A DNA stretch of 64,000 bases. Source: Symbiodinium natans. Its lineage: Eukaryota; Sar; Dinophyceae; Suessiales; Symbiodiniaceae. The first letter of the stretch is position 1, and each line of letters opens with the position of its first letter. Location of the stretch: the NCBI GenBank assembly GCA_905221605.1, contig CAJNDS010002409.1:104501-168500 (forward strand), read 5' to 3'. The translations under genes were made by a program, and so were the position numbers. Of this stretch, positions 1-11,700 are shown in pieces. The notes below the pieces were generated by a model. The model saw only the letters and a list, made by a program, of their open reading frames with translations, made no database searches and had not been told where the DNA came from.

Positions 1-262
1 TAATGTTATGGGATGCCTAGCATCCTGGGATGAGTGAGTAGATAGAATACATCGACATGAATGAATGAAACATATAGCAGATGTGTGTGTGAATATCAAC
101 ACACATGTACATGCCACCTTGGTTTCTTGTAACTGTGCTTTCTGTCGCTCCGAGTACACCTCCCACGCCGCTCCGTTTGCGTCCTCCTGTCCTTAAACCT
201 TTCCTGTCCCCTTGAAGGCCTACGCAGGCACGCTTGCCTTGGAGTCTACGGGGCCGGCCCAG

Positions 263-1552
263 GGGAAGGCCATGTGGCATGGCAGCAGTGGAGCAAAGCA
301 CTTCCAGGATTTAGGGCTTCGGACCCAAAAGCTTGAACCATTAGCCAAGAAGCTACACTCAAATGGGTCAGGATTCGGGGTATGACGGAGATCCGACTAG
401 GCACAACTTCAGTGAGTTGTCGTTTTTCTTTGTGTTGCGCTGAGGGTTTTGACACTATGGCAGGTTTTACCCCACGCTCTAAATCAGGCAACTAAGTCTT
501 CAGCCGCATTCTCTCAGATACTCCCGTGAGAGGGCTTACCTGACGTGAGGATCTTGTGAGGGATGTCGGAGTGACAGGCCACAACAGCACAAAGCTTCGG
601 GGTGCTCAAGGGAGTTCCTATGTTCTCCTTGTTGTTCCCCTACTCCCTAAACCAAAAACCCCTTTGTGTCAACACCTCGCCAGGTGGAGAGTCAGAGTTG
701 CCCCACCGCCATGTAGAATTAGAGCGTAGACGTAAATTCGGAGCGCTCATCAATGATTAACATTAACAGCTTCCCAAAAAGGGTTTAGGGCTAACCGGGC
801 TAAGTCGGTTTTTTTAGTCAAATGGTGTAGGCTTCCGTGGTGTGTCTGGGAGTTTGAGTTCAAGGTGCAACCCGATCCAAGGATCTACTGCACGAACGTC
901 GGTGCACTGACGACCCGAGGTTGCCTGGCTGCCGTTCGCGTCCCTTCAAACCCTGAACCCTACACCCCCAAGCCCTATACCCCACAACCCTAAAACCCTG
1001 AACTCCTAAGCCCCGAAACCCTAAGACTTTCTGGGACCCAAATTCAAAACAGGCACAGAGAAAGATCTCGTGAACCGTCCAGGCCCAACCAAGCCTACAA
1101 ATCCCTGAAATCCCAGGGTCCTCTCGGGTTCATAGGGTTCATAGGGTTTATAGGGTTTATAGGGTTTATAGGGTTTATAGGGTTTATAGGGTTTATAGGG
1201 TTTCTAGGGTTTATAGGGTTTATAGGGTTTATAGGGTTTAGGATATAGCGCACCTGAAACGGCCCTCAACCCCGTCGCTCTCGAATCCTAAAGCCCTAAC
1301 TCTGAACCCTAAAACCCTGTAAGCCCTAAAGTCCTGAAACTCAAGCCGGCTTCAGGTGTAGGATTTCAAGGGTTTCGGGCTCAGGGTTCCAGAGTTCCAG
1401 GATTTTATTTTGGGCTTCGGCTTGCGGTTTGGGGCTTTAGGGCTTTGGGGCATTAGGATTTAGGATACAATCGAAGAAACCCAGTGGCAGGTCAGTTGGT
1501 CCGCATGGTGCTCTTCCCTGCCTCAGTGAAGTTCAAGCAGCCCCGGCTGGAT
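263..1552 (+). CDS. P5B ATPase exons: end of actuator domain to cytosolic lead of M3
   Basis: Three exons. 263-307 reads GKAMWHGSSGAKHFQ and sits where family members have the conserved turn after the TGE loop; this first exon is the least certain. 865-919 reads VQPDPRIYCTNVGALTTRG, and 1491-1552 continues in phase as QLVRMVLFPASVKFKQ. Together they give TTRG/QLVRMVLFP, which matches the P5B stretch usually written as TKGQLVRxILFP before M3. The second exon ends in a GT donor (920) and the next starts after CAG at 1490. Intron 920-1490 alternates C-rich and G-rich telomere-like blocks. Confidence 0.75.
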
Positions 1553-2622
1553 GTTCTTTAGGGTTCGGTGAAGTGTTTGCTTTTGTTTCTTCGGGGTTTG
1601 AGGAAGTTCGGGACCCCTTCGAGCAATCCCTCCCTTCCTCCCTGGCCCTCTCGCCTGTGGGGCTGGGGTATACAAGATGAGGCAGGGGTGTACATGAAAC
1701 CCTGAACCCTAAACCCGAAACCTTTAAGCGCAACAGAAAGGCCGCACGACTCAGGGCTTTGGCTCTGCGTTTCGAAGTGGCTTGCCTGCTGGCTCAGGAA
1801 AGCCCCCATCTAGAACACTTTTTTCAAGCTGACACCCCCTTCAAAACAGAAGCCATGTGAGCCTCCCCTACAGTTCAGGGTTTACGTGTCAGAAGCTTGC
1901 AAGAAGAAGTCTTCTCAGACAAAGGAGCAAATCACCCTGAAGCCCTTTGCTGGACTATGGCAAGGTTCAGGGTTGCATACTATCAGTTAGGGAAACAAGG
2001 AATGGAGCTACAGAACAGTTTGATCGCATCCCTCTGTGGTCTTAGGTACAACGACCAGCTCCCCATGGTGTATGGCATCATGAGCATCTATGCACCTCAG
2101 CCGACATCTGCGGAGTTTTTTTGACCTTGCGAACTCCCGGCATCTAGGTCTGTCCAAGCCCCTCATGAAGCTCCCATGTCATGATCATGTCGATGTGCGA
2201 AAACATACCCTAGACATTTGATAAGCTGAGCCTTCAACCTTCCTTAAAACCAAGCCCTAGACGCTAGTTCGACCCTGAACCTTGATAAGACCACAAGCCC
2301 TACAAGCATCAAGCCGAATCCAAAGCGGCAAAACCGATCCCAGCGAAATGGCCTCACAGCTACAGAAGTTCCTTCTCCGACGTCTTGAAGCCTCAAAAAG
2401 CACCCGAGATGGTGGTATCAACGGCAGAGTGCAAACGGTGTAGTTTTTTCGTTTCGGGCTTAGGCTTCCGACTAGGGGCTAGTATTTTGTTGCATCGAAG
2501 GTGTGTGTGCCTAGACAGATCCGTGAATTGTAGTTCTTGTTGGGGCACGTACCTATTCTTCTGGTTGGTGGAATTTACTGTTTACCACAACAAGATACAC
2601 ATCAGAATCATACAAAAGAGTA

Positions 2623-2710
<88 letters not shown>

Positions 2711-5700
2711 GCAGGTGCTAACAGAAATCTTATCAGGTTCCGCCAGACCCCCCGCCCACCTTTTGAAGGGCAATCCAGAGCTTCAGGAATGTGGAATTTC
2801 GGGCACGTTATCGGGATGCCCCTAGCTGTTGCACCAGGGCCAGAGTGCCCTCTGCATGAATACCAGGGTTTTTGGGTTCACTGTTTAGAGTGGGGGGGCG
2901 GGGGGTTAAAACCCTCGTATTTGGGGGTAACCCAAGCTAGAAGGGCAACCAGAGGTCACGATCATCGTCCTCCTGCTGATCTTCTGCGCCGACATCGGCT
3001 CCGCTGTGGCAACGTACCTGACGGCTGCTCGGGCGTTAGGTGAGGGGTGCACAGGGCTCATAGGGTTTATAGGACTTATAATGCTTATAACCCTAAACCC
3101 CAAACCTTAGACACTCAACCGCATAAGGCTATTTTAGGGTTTACGGGCCCTTTAACAGGGCTTACGGGTTCAAGGGGCTGGAGATGTGGACTGACAAGGG
3201 CAGTTGACCTTAAACCCTCCGCCAATAACGCAAACAAAAAAACCTGTAGATGTGTCATATGTATACACCCTAAACCCTAAACCCTAAACCCTAAACCCTA
3301 AACCCTAAACCCTATAAACCCCAACTACGTGGGGCTGGGGGATGCCCAAGGTCTTGGGATGTTTCGAGTAGGGTTTAGGGCTTTTATGGGGAGGACAGGT
3401 TGCTCCAACGGTCAGAGAAATGGCTTTCCCTGTACTTCCTGAGACTTCATAGTTGTGTTACTAGAGAGCCTAAGGACCCCGTAGTTAGGTCCGGGGAAGG
3501 ATAGGGTTAAGACAAGGTTTAGCCTAAGGCCCTCGCAACTGCAATCGGAGTGCATTCGGCAGTGCATCTCTTACTTACCTAAACCCAAGCCCAAACCCTA
3601 AACCTTAAACCCTAGTCAAGCCTAATCCTTCCCCAAGCACTTGTGGACTTTGTCTTCTTTTCCGCTTGAGTAGGCCCCAGGACACCTGCGTTGAGACCTT
3701 CATCTCTCGAGGGCCCACAGACCAGCGAAGCCGGAAGCCTAAATCCCTACAATATTAATTACCCCTACAAAACCCTAAGCCTTCAATGACCTCAAGCCAA
3801 CAAAAGACAAGTCTGCGGCAGAGCAGCAAGGCGGCGGACCTTTCAGGACCCTCACACTCTGAACCCAACAGTCTGTGGGAAGGTGACCTTGGGGTACCTG
3901 CTTGTAAAATTTGGGTACAAGAACATCAGGTACCCAAAGCACGAGCGACAATTCTTCCGGTTTACGAACTGCGGCCCTCTGCTTCCTCAGGTTCTCTGCA
4001 CCGTGGCGATGGCTCTGTGGCTCGGCAGGGAAACGTTTGGAGCAACTGCTTGCAGATGTTGGGGGGTTGGGAAATCTGAAGTGTTTTGAGCCGATGAGCC
4101 CCATAAACCCCTTTGAATCCCCCCAAAACCTTGTGAATGATGCCAGCAAACCTTAAACTTCCTCAACCAATCTTGGGTTTCCGGGTTAAGGACACGGGGT
4201 TTATGTTGATATTGAGCTTTTGGGCTTTGCGGCTTTCTGGGGTTCTGTGCGTATTCTAAGGAGGAACTCCGCAGATACGTCAGCGTGGGGTGACAACCAC
4301 CAAGAATCACCCAATCTTCGTTTCCTTTGAAAAGTCTGCAGCCCGAAAATTCCGGAAACCATCCGAACCACAAAGCCTATAAATGATGATGGGTGGCGGC
4401 TTGCAACCAGCTGGGTCCTGGGCAAAAATCGAATCTTCAAGACCCTTCGAAACCGGGCCCTAGAACGTTTAGGGCTTAGGGTTCCACCATGTTCCACGCA
4501 CCCACACACAAAAAAAAAAGAGACCACACGTATGCAAGCTAAGCTCTAGATCTGAGCCTTGAAGCCCGGGGCATCCTCCGCAAGCGTCCGCAGCCAAAAA
4601 GGAACCCGATGATGCCTGTGTCCATGGTCATGGGGCAGTCGGTGTCCGCTGGGCCGGACACTCAGAGGGTTTACGCTTGCCGCTGATCACTGCAAATGCC
4701 GTCTAAGCCACTCTAAACCGACTCTAAACCGACTCTAAACCTGATCCCTTTAAAAGGTAAACCGGGGCTCCTTCAGGCGCTTGGACAACATGAATGGCGA
4801 GTATCAGATCAAGTGCCTGCAGCCGGGAAGGCCCCAGCCTGGAGTGTTGGGCTTTAGGGTCACGGGATTATAAACGCCCTGAATGAGTTGCAAGGACATC
4901 AAGGAAGGAAGTCCCCAATCCCATGGGCCCTAAACCGGAAACCCGCTACTCTCCCAAATCCTGAGTCCTTGAGGGTGTCAGCATGTCCTTTACTTATTGG
5001 GGTTAAGAGGACCATATTCAAGTATATTTTTCAGATGGTCTCAAGCCAACCTAGACAAGCAAGCTCAACACCCCTAACACGAGTTCGCATGGCGCCCTCT
5101 CAGCCAAAATTTAGACCGGGTGCAAGGATGTAGGTCCTATGTACGGCATCTATGTAACAGCCCCCTCCACGGTGGGCATCTCCAAACCGCACCCTTGGGC
5201 CAAGAAGGGCTGATTGGAGGGAGGGTCTGCGGGTTTTGGGGAGGATTTGGGGTTTTCGGAGAATCTGGGGTGGAGGTGTTGTGGAGTCAAGATTTGTTTA
5301 GGGTTTTCGGCTTTCATGTGTCATGGATTCGGGTGGCTTCAGGTTTTTCGGGTTTGAGGTTTTCGAGATTTGGGCTTCAGGTCTTTCGGGACATAATAGG
5401 CCTGGGCCTTACAGGATTTGATGGGCCTCTTCTGGACGAAGCCACGAGATCGTCCAGGGCCTGAGCCCTATGTAGGCCTGAGCCTTGATTTGGGCTCGAA
5501 GCCCTACAGCCTCAGAACCCTAAACCCTAAACCCTCTAACCCTAAAGCACCAAAGCCCGAAAGACCCTATAACCCTAAACCCCTAAACCCCCCTAAACCC
5601 TCTCACCCTACAGCCCCTATAAGCCCGAGAGACCCAAGCCCAGGGGTGCCTTGGCCCTCAGGATCCCCATTGCCGGGAAGATCTCGACCATGGTCTTCGA

Positions 5701-8700
5701 CAAGACTGGGACGATCACGAAAGGAGGCAGAGGGTTTGAGGGTAGAGGTGGACAAGCATCTCCGAAGCCCCCAAAAAAGCCCGAAACCCTAGAAAAGCCC
5801 CATACCTCCGACTCCCAGGGCAGAAGATTGCAACCCTAAACCCTAAACCCTAAACCCCAAACCCTAAACCCTAAACCCTAAACCTGCAGGAATGGACTTT
5901 GCGGGTGTCATCGGAGCGGCTGGGGGGCGCTTCAACCAGCGCGTGGAGTTCGACGACAGCGACCCGGTGCCGGGGGAGGGGGGGGGAGATTTGGTTTCCG
6001 TATACGGTTCAGGGCTTAGGGGCTCAATCTTCCAGGTTTGCAATGTAGCAGGTTTTCGACTGAGGCGAATCTGGGGTTGGCATTGTCCAGGGGATCTCGT
6101 TTTGGGCAGGGCGACGTTTTGTTTGAGAGTTTGGGGTTGAGGGATTGCGGTTTGGAGAGTGCCGGTGCCTATGCAGCCTACTAAACCCTCCACCTCCCTG
6201 TATCCCCATCACCCGAAAACCCGAGAATTGAACTACCCTGAACCCCAAACAAGCAAACCCTAGAACCTTGCAACCCCGTAGCCCCAACTACCTATATCAG
6301 CGCAAGAAGCCGCGGGGCGGCGCGCACCAGGAGAGCATCCAAAACCGCGCCAAGGTGGACGACCAGCCTGGCACCCCAGATTCTGCGGTTTAGGGTTTAG
6401 GGTTTAGGGTTTAGGGTTTCGGGTTTAGCTGGATGTCATAGGTGCCGTTGGGGCCAAGGGTGTCTGGGGTTTATGATGGGGCATGATGGGGTTTGGGGCT
6501 TAGGGGAAAGCCTGGGAACCCCAGACGCTCTTGTGGTGAAATGTCGCCCCGATTCCAAACCCGACTTTAGACACATCCCGAACACTTCGCCCGACAAGCC
6601 CCAGGAGACCCCGAAAGTCTTCAGCCCTCACATCCCGGGCCTTCTGCGGACTGCATACCCTAAACTCGGAGACCCTTTAAACCCTGCATGGAAGTCGAGG
6701 ATGACAGTGCCGCCAGTGCTTCGCCGGGTACGGGCGCTCAGAGGGGATTTTCGCTTTACCAGAACGCCTAACCCGCAAACCCCTAAACCCGAAGCCCTGA
6801 TTCCCTAAAGGTTTGGTGTCCCTGTAAGACCCCATCGTGCCAAACCAGCGTGCCCTAGTTGCTTTCGGGAAGCCTCGACCCCAAACCCAGTATAAACTTT
6901 ATAAAGCCTGAACGCTTGCAACCCTCTACCACATAATCCCTTACCCCATAAACGCTTTCAGCCCTATAATCCCTATCAGCCCTCAACTCCTTCAATCCCT
7001 CACAGCCAGAATCAGAAAGATCTAAGGGCAACTTGAGACCCGGGCCCCCCTGTCAAAGCTTCCGGTAAGAGGGCTAATAGGCATGTTGGATGTCGCATGT
7101 TTTGGTGTTTCAAGGTGTGCGTGATTACCCCGGGTGTTTTACGACGTCGGGGGCTGAGGCCTAAGACCCCTGAATCCAAGGTCCTAGGCCCCTAAAACCC
7201 AAACCCCCAAAGCCCCTCAACCATCCGGGTATTCAGAGGCCTTGGCGGTCTGCCACACCGTGAAGAAGCTGGGATCCACTGGTGCTTTGGTTGGAAACCA
7301 GGCGGGGTCTCCCTAAACATTACAATGTAGAGCCGGCTCCCTGACAAGCTTGTGTGACTGCCAGCTCTTGCTACACTAATCGCCCTTCCCGCCAGCCCCT
7401 TTCCTTCCCCCCCCGCCAGACCAGGCTACCCTCCAAGACCGAAACCCCCCGAATTCTTAACGTTCGACGCCCTACACCAATTGCTCGGGACTGGTTAGCG
7501 TCAAGTCTTTTCCAGGGCTTGGGGGCCTAGGCCTCTCGGGGCTCGGGTGCCAGGTGGAGTGCGCGATGGTGCGCACGGTGGGCTGGAAGCTGGGCAACAA
7601 GGACGCATGGCACGGTGGCACCCGAACTCCTTAGATGACGCCAGAAGCCTAGAGCGGAAGCATCGCCACCATCCTACGACAAGGGACTACGCCAAACCCA
7701 AATGGGCATAATAGGAAGCCTAGCATTAGGTAACCCTATTTTCGGAAACCTCCTAAATGATGCCTATCCACGAGACAGCACGTTTATCCAGCGTCAGGAG
7801 ATGATTTCACCTCAGGGAGAGGTGCTGAAGGTGGTGCGGGAGCTGGAGTTCGACCACCACAGAGCCATGGTTGCTCAGGGGTTTGGTTTCAGGGTTCTGA
7901 GCATGTTCGTCTGGGTTCAAGGCTTTGACGGCTTTTGGATGTAGAGTTTTTAGGAGTTTGGCTTTTGTCGTGTAGGGTCTCGGGGGTCTCAGGGGGGTTT
8001 ACACCCGAGGCATGACGAGCGGAGCAGTTGCCAGAGATGCCCAAGGACGGCTGGAGGCGAGGATCTCGTCGATTTGGGCAGTCCGATACCCAATCAAACC
8101 TTTGTTCCCTTGGTTTGGGATTCAGGTTCCCTACATTTCCCTACTATCGCCCAACAACGTTTCCTTTGTTTTGCCAGGTTGATGGGGAATCTCGATGAAG
8201 GGCTTTCGGGTTTGGGGTTTAGGGTTCAGGGTTTCCACCAATGACTTCTTCTTGCCCGAGCTTGAGGAACAGGACTGCCAGATGGCATAAGACACCTCAT
8301 CCTGGATGCCTTGAAGCACCAACCCTACTTCATCGAACCACCAATGTCCCCTGTCACCTGCAACTCTCTGTTCTAGCGAGGCCTTTAGCTTCCCTTATGC
8401 CGAAAAGCGCATTCAGGAAGTCCGTACCCCAGATTGTTCAAGCTAGTCGAAGGGCACCCCGACATTCTGCCGAGGACCACAGGGTTTAGGGTTCCAGGCT
8501 CCAGTGCAAGCTCCACAACGAGGGCGTCGCGTTTATGATTTTCGTTTTTTGAGCCGTTCCACAGCTACCACCCCCGTGCCCTTAACCAGTCAATGAATGC
8601 CAGAGAAGCTACAGATTTTGCCGGCAAGACGCAACAATCCCAATGACCCCAATGCCCTATGATTGGTGGCGCTATGAAGCCTGGAAGAGATGCTTGATCG

Positions 8701-11700
8701 ACACATCTCTGGCCCGTGTTCTTAGCTGTTTCTCCTGTCCTTTTTCTGAACATGTTGCTGCAGCGTGTAGTCCGGTACTTCGAACTCCCCGGTGCCTTGA
8801 AGAGTTGGAAGGCCCCCGTCCCCGGCTCATTCCAATGACAGCCAGGTCTTCATCAAAGGCAGCTATGAGAAGATCAAGGCAGCTGTGTGGTTTCGTGGGG
8901 TGGTCTGAACTGGGCTCGTGAACCTGCTTGCTGCTGTCCAATGCGGTGGTTTCATGCATGCTCGGGGTTTAGGGTTTAGCTTTAAGGACGTTCGCAAAGA
9001 TAACGCTCCTAAGTCTTATAGCCCTATACATAAGCCTATGCCCGAAAGGCCCCAAAACGCCTTTACCCTAAGCTTTCACAAGCCTGGTAATTAGACAGAA
9101 CGGTGCCAGATCCCAAGTTCCTCAGCAACCGCACGAAGTCTGGAGACAGAAAAGCCCTCTGAACCCGATAAACCCCAAATCCCAACCCCAAACCCCAGAA
9201 AACCCCCAAAACCGCCAAACATTAAACCCTAAACGCCAACCCTCAACCCTCTAAACCCTGGTTGAGAGCCTCCGTCCACCAAGTCGGGACATGGGTTGGG
9301 GCGGTTTTGGGTTCAGGGTTGAGGGGGTTCAGGGTTCAGCGGTTGATGTTTACGGAGCTTCAGGTCGTTCAGGTTCCGGACTCAGCTCGAACGAAGCCCT
9401 AGCCCCGCGCCATCGAAGAGGGATAGCCTTAGTTCTTTAAGGCTAACTATTCTTCCGAAACCGCCCGCCCGAAAAGGGAAAGTTTCTGTGCACTTCAGGG
9501 CCGTTTCGGTGACCTTTCACGGGGGCCTTCTGCGACCCTTTTTCCTAGAGCAAAGGCCTTGCAAATGGACCTCTGGCAGCTTCCGCAAAGAGGAACAGAA
9601 AATCGGCCGAGGAAGTGCCCAAATACAAGTCATGATGAAACTTGATCCCGGAAGGCATCCTTGCCAATGAGTAGGCCTTCTGGCCGAAGACATCCACAGA
9701 ACCTTGCAGTGTTCGTTACAAGGCATCTTTACAGCAACGGCTCTTTCGCCACGCAACTTTGACAACAACCCCGACAGCCCTGTGTCCCAATGCACGGTCC
9801 ATGCCCACCGGCCAAGCGGCTATTGGGCGTACGCGTTGCCCTTGAACCCTGACCCCCAACCCAAACCCTAAACACGCATGATCAGCTCCCTGACAGTCCC
9901 TCGCTCAACCTGCCTCGGTGCCGTGGGACTACGATCAGGCATGGCCAAAGTTTTTGGGTTTGGGACCTAAAGGCAAAAAGATCCTGAGAAAGCTCCAACG
10001 TGGCATAGCTCGACAAGGCATTTGTTCGGTGTTGCCCCAGCTTACGTTACAGTGCAGGGTTATAGGGTGCAGGGGTGTAGGGGTTTGCCGGTTTGGGTGG
10101 GGGGTTGGGGTTGGGAGATAAAGGGTGTACCTAGTCTCTTGTCGCAGGTTTTCGGGTTGAGGGGGCCTGAGCGTCTACATGAGATCAGGGCGTAGGGATA
10201 CTTACATGAGATCAGGGTGTAGGGTTTCTAGGCATTTCTAGGTAGGCCTTCCTGATATTTTCTTCCCGCTTGAAGCGTTTAGTCCTAGAACCACCTGCGT
10301 AGAGCTCGGAGTTCGAAGCCCAAGTTCCCTCAACATGCTTTGGGTGTCGTCTGCCTTTGGCAGAGCTTGGGAGGGGGGGGGGGGTGAGGCAGGCGCACAG
10401 AAGACATGCCAAGCGGGGTCTTATAGTATAAGGTCAGGGGCCGACTCTTGGCCACCCCAGCCTTACAACTTGGCTCCCCTGACTCAACCCGAGATCCTCA
10501 ACGAGGAATGGCAGTCCCATGTCCAACTGAGTGCCCTTGAAAACGTGAAACGTCGAAGGGCCCAGACCCCATTGCAAGAGCGCAGGTGACCATGCAGTGC
10601 GCCAAGGACAACTACTACACCCTCGGCATCTCCTATAAGGAGCCATTAGGGGCAGTTTGCTGCCGACTACACTTTTGTAAACCCTTCAGAAGGTCGTATT
10701 AAAGGTTGCTGCAGGAGGAGAGTCAAGGCGATGGGCGCCCCCGCCAACAGTAGCGGTAAACCCTTATAACCCTTATAACCCGGAAAAGAGCCCGAGATAA
10801 ATGCGAGTTCCACCAACTGCAAGTTGTTTGCTTGATGCCTTCAACGGTGAATCATCTCCTGTTTTCGGATATCGGGTGTTTTCTTCTGGCATCTACTATT
10901 CAACTGATGGATGCTCCCCAATGCATGACTTCCACACAGGTTTGAACAAGCCCCTACACCCCAAAACCCGACATCAACAGCGCCACAGAGATCGCAAAGT
11001 GAAGCATGACCGGCACAGGAGCTGCCTCCGATGACAGACGATCAGGCTTGCCTCGGGCTTTAAGTGGGGTAGGACTCAAAGGTTCTTGGGCTAATAGAGG
11101 GTAACTTGTTTTTTTTTGAAAAGGGGGGCGGGGGGTAGGGCTCAGTCTAATCCCCAAACCCTCAACCGCAGCTTAGGACTTTGGGGCCTCAGGGTCTCCG
11201 GGCGGACACATCTTGTTGTAAGGCTTGAGACGGGTCTTTGGGGGCGATTTGGGGAGGTGTAAACGTCGGGGGGGCCTCCACCTGAGGTGAGAAAATGGCC
11301 CTAAACCCTAAACTGGTTCAGGCATTAGGCTTTAGGGTTTGGAGTTGATGGTTGAAGGTTGCGAACTGCAGCTCGTGATCATCGAAGGTCAGTCATTGAG
11401 CAGGATGCTCAGATCTCGGTCCACTGTAGAAGCGATGCCACCGAACGCTAACTTTGGCTTTTAACCCTCAAACCTTCAAACCCCTGAAGACCAATCCTGC
11501 CAGATGTCGTGCCCTGTGGTCAGCAGGTTCGCAACACGCCGCGAGCGACTTTCCGCAAAGCCGGTGGGCTGTTCGGGGTTTTGGTTTAGGCTGCGTAGGG
11601 CCCTCACATGTCGGCATTCTGCCAGGATGGCTTTATTGGGTTTTGGGCACCGGGGTTGATAAGGTGTAAAGAAAGGAGTTCTGGGAGCCTTCTCAACTGG

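Noticed and set aside
2385-3043. Long ORFs rich in Met/Cys/Tyr/Val
   Set aside because: They are readings of the TATGTG/TATGTA microsatellite.
9110-9150. ATPase exon reading PKFLSNRTKSG
   Set aside because: Exon 8771-8878 joins in phase to 9897-9938 and gives the expected SLAQPASVPWDYD; this piece would interrupt it.
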